The translations under genes and the position numbers were made by a program. A stretch of 64,000 bases of DNA from Coriolopsis trogii (lineage: Eukaryota; Basidiomycota; Agaricomycetes; Polyporales; Polyporaceae): assembly GCA_020543525.1 (NCBI GenBank), contig JAHYIO010000033.1, positions 186,001-250,000 on the forward strand. Reading direction: 5' to 3'. The notes under the pieces were generated by a model that made no database searches, was not told where the DNA came from, and saw only the letters and a list, made by a program, of their open reading frames with translations. How positions within the stretch are numbered: position 1 is the stretch's first letter; each line of letters opens with the position of its first letter. Below are positions 24,412-35,258 of the stretch, piece after piece.

Positions 24412-25034
24412 GCGGGTTTGGGTGGGGTGACAGGAGGGTGAGGTGGGGGAGGTATACCCGCTGGAGGAGGAGGAGGTGCATCTTGCTTAGAACTTTTTGT
24501 TGTTTATACTCTATTTTTTGTCCTTGTGTGCGAGGACGTTTCTCCTTTGTAGTAACGTGGACATGACCGACAATGACATGGACATGAGCAGTCTATTTTC
24601 GCATGCCGCAGTGCGCTCGGTTTGGTACACGCATGTAGCTGCCGCGCATCGGGGAACGGTCAGGACCTGGTGGCGGACTATCGGGTTGTCACATCCAGGT
24701 CCAGTGATTTTCTAGCGTTTTTAGTAGGACGCTTCTCGTTGAATCGACCGAGGACAACAGGCTATGTCGAACTACAACTTTCGTATCTATCCTTGGAACG
24801 TTTTCATGTACATGTACACATGTCGTGGTCCATTCCACACAAACAAGCACAGTGTGCAAATTGACCAGAGGCAGGACCTGACATTGTGGCACCGGTGATA
24901 GATTTTGCCTCCAGCTATTCGTTACGCGAGGCGGCATATTTTCATCATGTCCCAGGGGAAACCCAACAGTCAGTATATGAGGCTTGTAGTCCAGCCGCTC
25001 GACAAACACTGACGGACTCACTGAGATACACAAC
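24412..25034. other. Convergent intergenic region
   Basis: It holds the 3' ends of the transporter and of the deoxyribosyltransferase-like pseudogene. No gene seen. Confidence 0.4.
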
Positions 25035-25657
25035 TTAGGAGGACTCAATGGCAAGGCCTGACCTCGAAGTGGGAGTCGCTTTGAGCCCCAATCTATCGAC
25101 GATCACGTCCATGAACTGGTCGAGCTTGTTCACGAGATGCACCCGATAGTTGCGGCAGACGATCTCGACGCTCCCTTGCAGAGAATATCCGTCGGGGCAC
25201 CACACGACGACCTTGCCTGAGCTCGCGTACAGCCCTAGCTCAAGGAGCGGGAGGGGATCGCTCGTGCCTGGGGCGAAATAGATCGCGATCACCTTGGCGC
25301 GCCTGAGTGCGGCGAGCTCCCAGTTCACCTGGCTATAGAACGCCTGGTTGTCGGCGCGCCGCTCGCTCGTCGTGTGCGGGGACGTGTCCCGCTGGGGGTT
25401 GTAGATCGTCACCGGGTATGCTGAGAGCTTATGTTCGAGCGTGCCTTGCAAGGGGTTGAGTTCGGACTGATGAGGAAAACGGAGGGCTGCTTCGTGTCGG
25501 GCGGAAGCTCTTTAGGGTAGGGCAGCCCGGGCTTGTGAACTGTGGCCTCTTTGAGGCAGGAGCTGGTGGTGGCGTCAATTGGGGGTGGGCTAAGTGGCAT
25601 GTAGGAGTTTGCAGCGCTCGTAGCAATACTAGGAGAGGCTGGGATCGGGGCGGACAT
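25035..25657 (-). pseudogene. Nucleoside 2-deoxyribosyltransferase-like gene, frameshifted
   Basis: The first 66 or so codons from ATG at 25657 (MSAPIPASPS to QPSVFLI) and the remainder from about 25451 (GTLEHKLSAYPVTIYNPQRD to AIESS) are in different frames. Joining them needs one extra base near 25452-25470, and no intron fits there. Paralogs downstream read VFLAGS and a Trp at this place, both lost here. The rest keeps the family core: QVNWELAALRRAKVIAIY, LLELGLYAS with the presumed catalytic Glu, and GSVEIVC. Either a recent pseudogene or a sequencing error. Confidence 0.65.
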
Positions 25658-26948
25658 TGCGATAGTGTCAAGGGGTTGTATCGGAGGCCAGACTGAGGTT
25701 GCAATTATGGTCAGCCAGACGGCGCATAGGTTTTGGAGGAAGCCGACTCACATTTTGAGAGAAGAGCTGATCCCTGAGGAGCTGACTGCATGAACCGCAA
25801 CCAGGGGACCTTTTATGCGGTGAGCAGGCGACCTCGTTGCAGGATCGCCAAGTAGTTTTCTCACTTGTGTCAAGGTATGAGACTGGAAAACCCCCCGTCT
25901 TGAATAGAAAATGAGAGAATTAGGAATCTCTTTGCCTGAGGACACATACTATTGCGACGCACCATGTCCGCAGAAGAGTCGTGGTGGATGGTGTTGGGCG
26001 CCCATAACATCATGGTGGCCAAGTGTGGCCGAACTGATATATACTTGGTACGCGAGGGCCGATGCATTGCCCACTATCACGCAACATACACCGTAAGCTG
26101 CCAGTTCGAACTGTCAAAAATCTGTCCCATGCGGAACCGCTGAGGCCTTCTGTGAGGCAATAGTCAACTCTACGTAGAACGTTTGGACGATGCCTACAGG
26201 TCATCTGACAGACTCATAGGTGCAAGTCAAGCGGAATCGCCACGGTACCAATGCATGAGGTCTTGAACGTGCCTTCCATGTGCAATGTTTCGAAGCCAGA
26301 AACCCGCTCTGATCAGGACGTGACAATACAAGCGCGTCTAGACACGAGTTGTAACAGTGTGTGCATGGTCCACAACGTCCAAGTATAGGCCACAACGCAG
26401 CTGTATACCATGCTTCGCGCCCCCGGACAATGACTCAAAGCTTCATGCAGCCAGAGGATGAGAGAGTAGAGAGGGCTTCAAATGCCAGTTCAAGTTAGTC
26501 TACAGTGAGCCGAGTCCGTGGCTTCCTGTGGCTTCAGCTTCGGAATGAGCTGGAGCCGCCATCTCCGACGATCTGATGTCGCGCTCCGCGTATGAACTAC
26601 GAGCGGCGCCAGAACAATGGGCGTCTGCAGCTGGTTCCTTTGTGCCGCCTTCATTCATCCCAGCCTCAAGGCTAGCGTCTCAAAATCTTGCAGGGGCTAC
26701 ATATATTTGGACCAAACGAATGCCATCAAGACCGGTACAACACATTGGATGTCATGCATGGGGGTCTCCTGAGGTTCCTGCGCATTCAGTATCTCGATGT
26801 CAAGTAAGAGGTATCGCTATCGCCCCATGCTCCCGAGGCCTCTATGTACTAGTCACAAAGTGCTTCGTTCCCAATCGCAATACCTGTAGAGTCTTGCTCA
26901 GCTGTTGTGTACATGATCAGCAACAAGAGTACTCACACAAATACGCAC
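25658..26948. other. Intergenic region between deoxyribosyltransferase-like genes
   Basis: It holds the promoter of the minus-strand gene ending at 25035. A + strand frame of 155 codons at 26576-27043 has no support. No other gene seen. Confidence 0.4.
25809..25816 (-). promoter_or_regulatory. TATA-like box
   Basis: CATAAAAG on the minus strand, about 155 bases before the ATG at 25657. The paralog downstream has a TATA box at nearly the same distance. Confidence 0.4.
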
Positions 26949-27518
26949 TCAGGTCGATGCAATGGCAACCTGCGCAGCGTCGGCGGGCGACTTGGGCTCC
27001 AGTTTGTCAACGACGACCTTCAGGAACGTGTCGAGGTCGTTGACGAGGGTGACGCCATAGCGCTCGCATACAATCTCTACGTTCCCCCGGCGGTAGAAGT
27101 TCTCGGGGCAGCACACAATGAGGCGGCCCGAAGTCGCGTACAGCCCAAGCTCGAGGAGGGAGATGGGCGAGTTCGTGCCGGGCTCGAGGTACATCGCGAT
27201 CACGTCCGCGCGGTCGAGCGCGTCGAGCTCCCAGTTGACCTGAAGCGAAAACTCGGCGTTGTGCGCGCGCTGCTCGAGCGAGCCGTTCCATACGTCCCGC
27301 CGCGGGTTGTAGACCGTGACTTTGTGTGACTGGAGCTGGGTCTCGAGCGCGGCTTGCCAGCGCGTCGCCTTGTCCATCTCGATCGACCCTGCGAGGAAGA
27401 CGGACGGGCCGTGCACGTCGGAGAGAGCGGGGAGGGGCGAGGGCGGCTTGCAGATCCTGGCTTGGCCGAGGAAGGTGATGCTGGACGCGTCCTGGGGTGC
27501 GGTAGCGGTAGCCGACAT
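26949..27518 (-). CDS. Nucleoside 2-deoxyribosyltransferase-like protein
   Basis: A single exon of 189 aa. After a 35-residue variable leader comes GPSVFLAGSIEMDKATRWQ, then VYNPRRDVW, FSLQVNWELDALDRADVIAM, SPISLLELGLYATSGRLIVC and GNVEIVCERYGV. This order matches the fungal and bacterial nucleoside 2-deoxyribosyltransferase-like family (Rossmann-type NDT fold), which cleaves or exchanges N-glycosidic bonds of nucleosides. The Glu in LLELGLY is the likely nucleophile. Length is normal for the family and there is no signal peptide. It is the intact middle member of three minus-strand paralogs at 25.0-29.0 kb. Its real substrate is unknown. Confidence 0.8.
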   Translation of the reverse strand: MSATATAPQDASSITFLGQARICKPPSPLPALSDVHGPSVFLAGSIEMDKATRWQAALETQLQSHKVTVYNPRRDVWNGSLEQRAHNAEFSLQVNWELDALDRADVIAMYLEPGTNSPISLLELGLYATSGRLIVCCPENFYRRGNVEIVCERYGVTLVNDLDTFLKVVVDKLEPKSPADAAQVAIAST

Positions 27519-28505
27519 TGGGCAAGAAGTACGAGGTGGTGGTGGATGAGAAGTATTGGCTTGAGCTTGGGATAGACGATGCGATTGCTTTGCTGCAATC
27601 GCCGACTTCTGAGTAGTGAGAGGAGAGAGGGTGGTTGGATATCTTCTCAGAAGGCGACACGTCCTTATATACTACAGAGGCAGACTGACAAGATGTCTAT
27701 CGGACATCTGTCCTGATCTGGATATCTGGGAAGGGACGGACTTGAGCCGTCCGACACAAATGGAGACACAGCCTGGAGCAGTAGAATGCCACTCACTAAC
27801 AAAAGAGGCGCTTTATGGGCAACGCTGTTGCCTCCTACGCTTTCGGCTAACCCGCGGACTTTTGCAAGAAGATATGGTGGCCAACTGGCGGGGTTCATGC
27901 TGGGTCATGGCGGTCCATTGCAAGGGCAGTGCGCGCTCAACTTACTACAATAAGCACAGAAGCGTCTATGCAGTGCCACCGCCACCGCTCGTAGGTTGAA
28001 CATGGACCGCCATCACTCGTTCAAGGTCTCTCTGGACGCGCAGACAGTCGACATCCGCTTCCACGTAGAACGATGAGGCATCGTCGGTCTTCTAAAGCCT
28101 GTAGCCGGTGGACGGGGAAGTCAAGCCGACAAACCTTGGCTACAAGGTGGCATTCAAGTTGGACAACACTTGAAATACGAAGTCTGTGTAACCAGCTGCA
28201 GTGCTTCGGGCCATGTCATCTGCATATAGATACTAGCGTCTTCTTCGTGCTGCGTAGTTCAAATTCGGGATGCTCTCCGTAGCTGCCGAAGCACTGGTCA
28301 TTGCGTCGAATCTCCTAAATTCGGCCACCGCGGCACGCGCGGTAGTACGCCGCATCGGAAGACAGGTGGTTCTCATAGCAGACAATAACAAGAGCTGACT
28401 ATGGCATCCGGGTCTTCACCGATGTGTGTTAGTGTCTTGTCCCATATGTACAGCACATACAGTATGTACGCACCTCTCCGATGTTGAATCACGGCGTTGT
28501 CGTTC
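27519..28505. other. Intergenic region between deoxyribosyltransferase-like genes
   Basis: It holds the promoter of the gene starting at 27518 and the 3' end of the next paralog. No other gene seen. Confidence 0.4.
27663..27673 (-). promoter_or_regulatory. TATA box
   Basis: AGTATATAAGG on the minus strand, about 147 bases before the ATG at 27518, a plausible core promoter with a 5' UTR of roughly 110 bases. Confidence 0.55.
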
Positions 28506-29039
28506 CTAAGCTCGCACTTTTGCGACCACGCTCTGCACAAGCTCCTCGAACGAATCTACAAGAGGCACCCCCAATCGTTCGCAGACAATCTCCACGTTCC
28601 CTTTCCGGGAGAAACCGTCCGGGCAGCACACCATCGCTTTGCTAGCACGTGCTGCGAGCCCGAGCTCCAGAAGCGACACTGGCGCGTCCGACTTCGGATG
28701 CAGGTAAACCACGACAACGTCCGCCCGCTCCTGGTTCTCGAGCTCCCACAGCGTCTGAGTGGCGAACCGGCTGTCCGTCTTGCGCTGTACCCAAGTGCTA
28801 TCCCAGTCGTCTCGCCATGGGTCGAGGATGTCGATCGGGAGATGCGAGAGACGACGGGCCATCTCGAGGTGCCAGCGTTCGACGCCAGGGGTAGGGTCCA
28901 CGGACCCTGCGAGGAAGACAGACAGACGGCCTGGGCTATAAGTCACTGCATCCGGGGCGTGGTAGACTGTCCCTTGTGTGCCGCAGCTGAGACTTTCAGC
29001 TAGAGGCTGCGGAGGAGCTGAGTCCGTCGTCGGGGTCAT
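28506..29039 (-). CDS. Nucleoside 2-deoxyribosyltransferase-like protein
   Basis: A single exon of 177 aa from ATG 29039 (MTPTTDSAPP). The open frame runs six codons further 5' to a TTG, so that ATG is the first usable start. Core motifs in order: LSVFLAGSVDPTPGVERW, ILDPWRDDW, TLWELENQERADVVVVYL, APVSLLELGLAARASKAMV and GNVEIVCERLGVPLV. The Glu of LLELGL is retained. It is clearly more diverged than the two upstream relatives (ILDPWRDDW for VYNPRRDVW), so this is an older duplicate. Role as for the family: nucleoside N-glycosidic bond chemistry, exact substrate unknown. Confidence 0.8.
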   Translation of the reverse strand: MTPTTDSAPPQPLAESLSCGTQGTVYHAPDAVTYSPGRLSVFLAGSVDPTPGVERWHLEMARRLSHLPIDILDPWRDDWDSTWVQRKTDSRFATQTLWELENQERADVVVVYLHPKSDAPVSLLELGLAARASKAMVCCPDGFSRKGNVEIVCERLGVPLVDSFEELVQSVVAKVRA

Positions 29040-29556
29040 CAGTCCAGGGATCTGCAACTCTACTACAAGCCCGTCGTCATCAACGACTGCCGTGTCTCAA
29101 AGAAACGGTGCATACCAGGGACCTGTGGATGCAGGCGGCGATGTGGACAGAGCAAAGTAGTGAGGCACACGATGAGATACGCACCTGCTTATGCAACCGG
29201 GAGGAACCCAACGATACCACGATTGAACCTTATCTGCGACTCGTCCCGCTCTCACAGAGATGGTGAGCCAGACATGACGGCATGGACTGCACGAATCTGC
29301 ATATGATAGCACGCAAGTCCTCTCGCAGTACGACAGTAAGTGTAGAGAAGCATGAACATCGACGTCTGTACGCCGGCAAGGATTTAGAAATACAGTGTCA
29401 AGGAGGGAGGCGGGGCAAGTAATGAGCGATGCATGAGTTATTACAGTCTGTTGTGAGGCTCGGGCAGTCCCTGATGCGATTTGGGTACATCCCTAAAACT
29501 GTTGTTGGGATACAGTTTGTCAGTGTGACTGAAAACACTCGTGAGGAAACTCACGA
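29040..29556. other. Intergenic region
   Basis: Promoter side of the deoxyribosyltransferase-like gene and 3' side of the next minus-strand gene. No gene seen. Confidence 0.4.
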
Positions 29557-30504
29557 TCAGAATCCCCTCGCAGCGAGGAAGGAGAACCGACGCTTGCGTG
29601 ATGTATATTCCCCATCGTCCGTGTGTCCCGCATAACCAGACCGCGACGGGGAGCCGGCCGCCGGGGACAGAGGCATGTCGAAGTACGCCCCCGTCGGCGA
29701 GCCGACAGATTCATACACCCATCCGGGAGTGCCGATGCTCCTCTCGTCCGCAGCGTTTGCTGCCACAGTCAGCTTCCGGCCCACAATCCTCTTCTTGACC
29801 GCACGTTCGTCTACACTCGTGTCCTCCAAGCGGCCAGTCCCGACATACACCGGCAGGCGGTCCACAGTTGACGAAGACGGGGTCGAAGGCAGGAAGGTCG
29901 AGCTGCCGGAGGGTGAAGCCGGCGAGTGGAGCAACGTCGAGGTGAAAGAGTCGTCTCCGGCAAAGCGATCATGGAAAGAGGACGCGAACGAGAACGACGA
30001 TCGCCGACGCGTTCTCTGCTTGTACTCGGGTGCCAGCGGCCGGTAGATGTCCCGCGACGTGCGCACGACGTCCTCCACCATGCGCGCAAAGTCGTTAATG
30101 GAGTACAGCTTGTGGATCATGAGCCGGAACGTGAACTGGAACGCCTCTTCTTCCTCGGGGGTCGCCTGGCCTCCGCGTTGATCCTCTCCCCGAATCAGAG
30201 AGACGGCACGGTGGAGGCCTTCGGCGGTCGGTTGGAATCTGAAAGAGTCTAGGGAGTCGACGGACAGGACTGACGCATCGGGGTCTTGGCCCTGGTCTTC
30301 GTCTTCCTCTGAGTCTGCGTCTGCAGCATGGGATGAGACGTCTTCAGGGATGATACGGGGATGGAAGGTGGGTCGTGAGGAGATGCTGAGCTCTTTGGCG
30401 AGCTGGTGGTAGTCGCCTGCTGCCAGGCGGTCAAAGAAATCGCGCAACTCAGCTCTGGTTAGGGCGGAGATGGAGCTGGGGTCGTGAATGGTCATGTCGG
30501 TCAT
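29557..30504 (-). CDS. Unknown single-exon protein
   Basis: 315 aa from ATG 30504 (MTDMTIHDPSS; a second ATG three codons on is possible). I do not recognise the family. The first half looks folded and helical (LTRAELRDFFDRLAAGDY, then FQFTFRLMIHKLYSINDFA and VRTSRDIYRPLAPEYKQRT) and is split by an acidic stretch ADSEEDEDQGQ. The second half is Ser/Thr/Pro-rich with RRRSSFSFASSF, typical of phosphorylated disordered tails. A TATA-like CATATATTCC lies about 110 bases upstream on the minus strand. The uninterrupted frame, good start and composition support a real gene. Confidence 0.65.
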   Translation of the reverse strand: MTDMTIHDPSSISALTRAELRDFFDRLAAGDYHQLAKELSISSRPTFHPRIIPEDVSSHAADADSEEDEDQGQDPDASVLSVDSLDSFRFQPTAEGLHRAVSLIRGEDQRGGQATPEEEEAFQFTFRLMIHKLYSINDFARMVEDVVRTSRDIYRPLAPEYKQRTRRRSSFSFASSFHDRFAGDDSFTSTLLHSPASPSGSSTFLPSTPSSSTVDRLPVYVGTGRLEDTSVDERAVKKRIVGRKLTVAANAADERSIGTPGWVYESVGSPTGAYFDMPLSPAAGSPSRSGYAGHTDDGEYTSRKRRFSFLAARGF

Positions 30505-31382
30505 CGATAGGGGGGAAGGAGGTAGCGCGAGTGTTCGGGTCAGGAGGCGATTGCACTCCAGAAGGAGGTGAGGGTAGCGCGACCAGAGTCGGTCGTGGTG
30601 GTCGCTATTGAGAAAGGGAATATATGTGGCTGGAAGGGATGAAAGCGCTCAAGCGCCCGGAATCAAAGGCCACCACCGGGTGGCCCATTGTTCGCCGAAG
30701 ATGTTTATCTGCGAGTAGGATCTCATCATATGGCCTTTGCATTCTATGCGCAAGGGGCCTCCGATGCCCGTTGATCTCCATCTACATGATCCATTCTCCT
30801 GCTTAGGGGTTGGCGTAATGAAGATTGTCCGCACACTTTGCATTCACGACATACCAAGCCAGCTGTGTATCTCGGGGATGGAACCTCCGGACAAACATTT
30901 CCCTGGTTGGAAGTACATCCGGCGAGTGATTGGGAAGCCGTGGTGGCTCTGCTCTGTGCTCGCAGCAAGCTTCACCGCAAATCAATCAAAGAACGATTCC
31001 CGCCGACAGTCTAGCTAGAAACATGCACGGGTGAACACCGTGCCACGAATTGCTGCCAATTGACTCACCTGAAGCATGCATCATCTCAATCCTCCGTCTC
31101 AGAATTTGTAGGCACCCGGCTTCGCCAGACCCTTCGATGAGTATGCATACGTCTCGCTCACAAGGAGAGCTGGTCCTCTCAGTAGATGGTAACGCAAGAA
31201 TCAACAGATTATACAACACACCGGTATCCCAACCCACCCATATACAATGCATTGGTTGAGATATAAAGACGGTAGAGCTACATGAGAGGTCGCACAGCAG
31301 AGTAGTCGGAGCATCGTAATCGTCCCCGAGCGATACGGATGAACGGATCAATGTCACAATTGAATACGGCTCGTAGGCCGTG
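30505..31382. other. Intergenic region
   Basis: It holds the promoter of the minus-strand unknown gene (near 30,600) and the 3' UTR of the eIF4E gene. No other gene seen. Confidence 0.4.
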
Positions 31383-32419
31383 TCATGACAGTGGTGTACG
31401 GTCTGTGGGGTTGACCCGGAAACTGGACTTGTCCTGCATGGAGTCTAGAAACAAGTTAGCGAGCGACCTCCACGCAGAGAGAGGTCGCGTACCATTGTTG
31501 GACTTATACTCCATGATGGTAGTTGGAGGCAAGTTCAGAACCCTCCGGATGGTTTCCTTGATCTTCTCCTTGGACTTCGCGTTCGAGTCGTGACGGTTCC
31601 ACAATGAGATGATGTCCTCGTTCTGCCTCACGCTGATGGTACAACCGCAGATTTCTGGCCATCCTCCTGGAGGAGCAGCCTCCGAGTTCGCGTCCGCTTG
31701 CGAGGCGTTGCTGTCTGACGGATCGGCAATACCATCAAACTGGTCGCCGATCACAGCAAGGACGAGGTCCTCCCAGAGGCGGTCTGCGACACCCTTCCGC
31801 AGACGGATGATCCATTTTCCTCCTGAAAGGTTCAATGGATCCTCCCAAACAGGCCGACGGACGCCCGAATGGAAGAGGAGGTAATCGGTGGTGGGGAGAA
31901 GAGAAGAGGGGGGATGGACGTGTGTCCAGAGGGACCAGAAGGATTCCACCTGGAGATACATTTTGAGCTCATCATCGCGCATACAGGGAACATGGCGGTC
32001 TTACGGAGCTAAACGCGGATATCTTCTTGATGCCCTCTTCATAGTTTGTGATTTTGTTCCCCGGGGCGCGCTGCTGGCGAAACCAGAACACCCAGCTGTC
32101 GGCGAGAGATTGAGAAGGATTGCAAGGGACGCGCGAGCAGGCTACGAACATACGTATTTCGGAGGGGATGCACAGAAGCGGTGCCGTTAGCGACGCCGTT
32201 CCCTGCGGCTTTGTCCTTCCCTTGCGCCTTCTCGTCTCCGGAGGCGGTCGAGACAAAGGTGGAGAAATGTTTGGAGGACGGCACGCGCGGTCGGGCCGCC
32301 ACAGGAGGGGTAGCGGTCGCCGCAGGCTGGGTCGTGGTCGTTGTTGTCGCCGTCTGCGAACTTGTGTTGGAATTAGCGAGGAAGCGAGACTGGGAGTGGT
32401 TTGAAAAGTAGCCGGCCAT
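31383..32419 (-). CDS. Translation initiation factor eIF4E, 4EHP-like
   Basis: Minus-strand exons 32419-32154, 32095-32005, 31949-31493 and 31444-31383 give 291 aa, all GT-AG. After about 80 disordered Thr/Ala-rich residues comes the cap-binding core: HPLRNTWVFWF, APGNKITNYEEGIKKI, VESFWSLWTHV, YLLFHSGVRRPVWEDP and GGKWIIRLRKG. It binds the mRNA 5' cap and either recruits eIF4G or represses translation. A Tyr (ITNYEEGI) stands where canonical eIF4E has a cap-stacking Trp, and a short insertion precedes it, both as in 4EHP/eIF4E2. The other stacking Trp (VWEDP) is present. The C-terminal exon restores NNDSMQDKSSF. Its start faces KEI1 across 377 bases, a divergent promoter. Confidence 0.9.
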
Positions 32420-32796
32420 GGGCGAGAGCGTTCGTCGGGTGGAGGGGACACGCGCGGGCGATTAAGGCAAGAATTTGGGGGTCGCGCGAGGGGCACTACT
32501 ATAGTAATAAAAAGCAAGAAGGGCCGTAGGTGGTGAGGCCGTCGTCGGCGTCGAGGCGGGTGATGAGCGTGAGATGGAGGAAGACGAGGGCAAAGTTGGG
32601 AGAAGGCGCAAAACTCGTGCCGCCGCCGTCGCGGCAAGGGCCATCAGCGCGGGCCGCAGTGTCCAACTGTTGACCAGAGCTTCTCCTCTGACGTCCTCCT
32701 CATCCTCCAGCTGTCTCCACCCCGCCCTCTCCTCTGTTCTTCTCCAGCACGCTTTTCATGTCCGCGCATACAACCCTCTAATATCCGCCGTCTCCG
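32420..32796. promoter_or_regulatory. Divergent promoter between eIF4E and KEI1 genes
   Basis: 377 bases separate two diverging start codons. The middle, near 32,505, has an A/T-rich patch (TATAGTAATAAAAAG) in otherwise GC-rich sequence. No defined factor site can be named. Confidence 0.5.
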
Positions 32797-33992
32797 ATGA
32801 AACTCACACTTCGCCCGGAGTGGAGGATTCGTCCTCTTACCTCCTTCCTTGGCTGTCTCGACATCAAGACAGGCGTCACAATTGCCTTGCTCTTTGCCGT
32901 GAGTCGTCTCTAATGTGGGTTGTTGGCATCCTCCCAAGAACTCACATTTGCGGCGACTCAGCTCCTCAACAAGGTCGCTGGCGTGTACGGTCTTGTCGCA
33001 GTCCTCACCGGTGCCGGCGGCTCCCTCGCGCAGCTCAGCCTCTACATCTACTCCGTGGTCGGCTTAGCTGCTCTCGCATGGGGCCTGAAGTCCACCCTTC
33101 ATGTAAGTGCATGGCTGGATATTTTCTCTAGGACTATTCTCAGACGGTCTTGTGCAGGAAGACCCGAAGCAGACACTCTACTTTGCTCATCTATTTTTTG
33201 CCGACCATATCCTCTCTACAGCCTGGCTCACGTTCTTCGCCGTTGTTTGGTGGTTCTACACTCCGCATGATGGTCAAGTGCAGGTGAACTCGGATGCTCA
33301 GAAGGAGGTCATGGAGAGTGGCGCGGGGCACAATATGACAGACGAGGAGCGGGCACAAGCTGCTATGCTTATCTGGAACGCGGAGAAGGGTCTCGCTACG
33401 GCAGTTCTGGTCGTTGGCTGGCTGGTGAAAGTGCGCATATATCTTGTCATATTCATCGTGGTACCTACTAACGAGTACTGGCATCTTGCGTTAGATCTAC
33501 TTCGCAGCCTTGCTGTACTCATACGCCATTCACCTGCGCAAAGGTTCTTATCGCTCTCTCCCTTATTCCCGCTCCTACTCGCCAATCAGCGCTGCAAACG
33601 GCAATGGCTACACATCCGCTCTTCCTGACGAGGATGACGACGACGTTGAAGAGTTCTACCGCCTCCCCGTGCGGGCGCCCAACTCCCAAGCGCAGCCGCC
33701 ACCGAACGGCAACGGTCGCATTGGGCATACACCCACATCCTCAATATCCAGCTTCACCGACTTCGTGAGCGCCCCAGGTCGGTCACGACGGGGGAAACCG
33801 GGCAGGTCGAACCTCAGCATCAGCGTCAGTGCAAACGGTGGCGTTGGTGCGAATGGTCCCACCGAAATCCTTTTCGACGAGGATTTGTCCGACAGCGCAG
33901 GGTCGACAAAGGATGGCAAGGCCGAGGACAAGTTGCCGTTGATGGGTTCTTCCTCGTCGCATAGCAGGAAAGCGAGCCGAAGTAGGGATTGA
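32797..33992 (+). CDS. KEI1: KEI1, regulatory subunit of inositol phosphorylceramide synthase
   Basis: Exons 32797-32898, 32962-33102, 33158-33430 and 33495-33992 give 337 aa. The start reads MKLTLRPEWRIRPLTSFLG, then LDIKTGVTIALLFA joined to LLNKVAGVYGLVAVLTGAG, the signature of the Kei1 family (formerly DUF1753). Membrane segments are visible at about residues 20-60, 62-80, 92-115 and 155-185. Kei1 is a Golgi membrane protein needed for activity and location of the enzyme (Aur1) that makes inositol phosphorylceramide. The C-terminal 150 residues are a Ser/Asn/Gly-rich cytosolic tail with an acidic DEDDDDVEEFY motif, longer than in yeast. The gene looks intact and shares a divergent promoter with the eIF4E gene. 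Confidence 0.9.
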
Positions 33993-35258
33993 CGGCTCGT
34001 CCGGATACTGCCTTGTGGATGTACAAGGCCTTGACTGCAACGTATTGGGATATCGCCTTGTGCCATATCCAGACGTCCTGTTTGGATTGGACATCTGGTC
34101 TATGAGTATTGTCCCCACTCAACGTAATTCATATAGATACCTCCACCTTGCGACGAGCTTGTGCGATAGGCACGTGTTGGGTGACCGGAGTACACACGAA
34201 GCTACGCGACGGCAGAATGAGCAGCCATAATAGCAGTTTCTTCCGATGCCCTATGTCCTGAGCAGCCTGGTTAGTGCGTTCCGATCCTTTATGGAAAGTT
34301 AGTCGAATGGCCTGTGCATTGTGAGCGCTCAGGGGACGAATGTGGTAAGCTTGGGTCTCCGCCGCTCTGTGGCCCGACAAGCACGGTACAAGGATGTTGT
34401 GCAAGAGAACGACGGTATTGTTGAGCAAGAAGATGGTCGCTGAGCAACAAGTTGCATGGTCGTAGAATTCGTGGGCGCCTCGGTAGGGCCGGGACGGATG
34501 AGCCAAGTCCAGGATTTTCGAAGAGCGGCAATCGCCACAACGTGTCCTGCAATGTTCAGCTCTCTCGCAGCACATCTTCTTACCGCCAGCTGTCCGTATA
34601 AATGTTCTTCAACTCCTTGCGTTGAACCATCACGGTCCTCTCCCCGTCCGATCTACCTGCCTCTAAGTCTCTCTATATCAACGCTCAGCCTAGCACTCGA
34701 ACAGCCCTAGCTTCTGAACGCCCTATACGCGGACGCTAACAAGCAAGTGCCCCATCGAGCCCATCTAGCTTCATGCACACAGATGGACTGCCCTATTCTA
34801 GTATGGATGCTCTTCACCAATCGCGAGATGACTCGAGAAGTGAGGACCTGTCATATGTCCTGCGTGCATACCCAACTCACCTTGCCTCTAGGAGTATGAT
34901 AGATGCTACACCGTACTCCGTCAGTGTGTGCCAACTGCCAGGATCGAGAATGACCCGAGTAAGCCTGAGACAATGAGTGAGTGCTGCATCCTTTCTTAAC
35001 GCCTCGAAGTAATCCGAGTCGGCCTACGGTGGTATATGTGGGTGGACCACGGGCAGGATGTTGACATGTACGCTTCGTCTGCAGGACAGATAGTCGCATT
35101 CCTCCTCCCGCTTCTCATGATGCGCCATCGTCGTGTCCCTCGCTCAAGGTGGCGCGATCATCTCACTGGCGTAGGAAAGCATTGGATCGAACAGGCACGT
35201 ACATCTATTTGTCTCTACTTGCATCGAAACCCATGTCAGAAATCTTCCACGACTCTAG
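33993..35258. other. Intergenic region including the unresolved 5' part of the next gene
   Basis: Some stretches (34,780-34,850; 35,080-35,215) may be lost or degraded exons of the phosphopantetheinyl transferase-like gene, but stops break every frame I tried. No other gene seen. Confidence 0.35.

Noticed and set aside
23525..24560. A long + strand frame overlapping the transporter, and its minus-strand twin
   Set aside because: Both are shadows of the GC-rich coding exon and carry Arg/Ala-rich low-complexity translations with no motif.
26576..27043. 155-codon + strand frame before the middle deoxyribosyltransferase-like gene
   Set aside because: It overlaps the 3' end of a well-supported minus-strand gene and has no recognisable domain.
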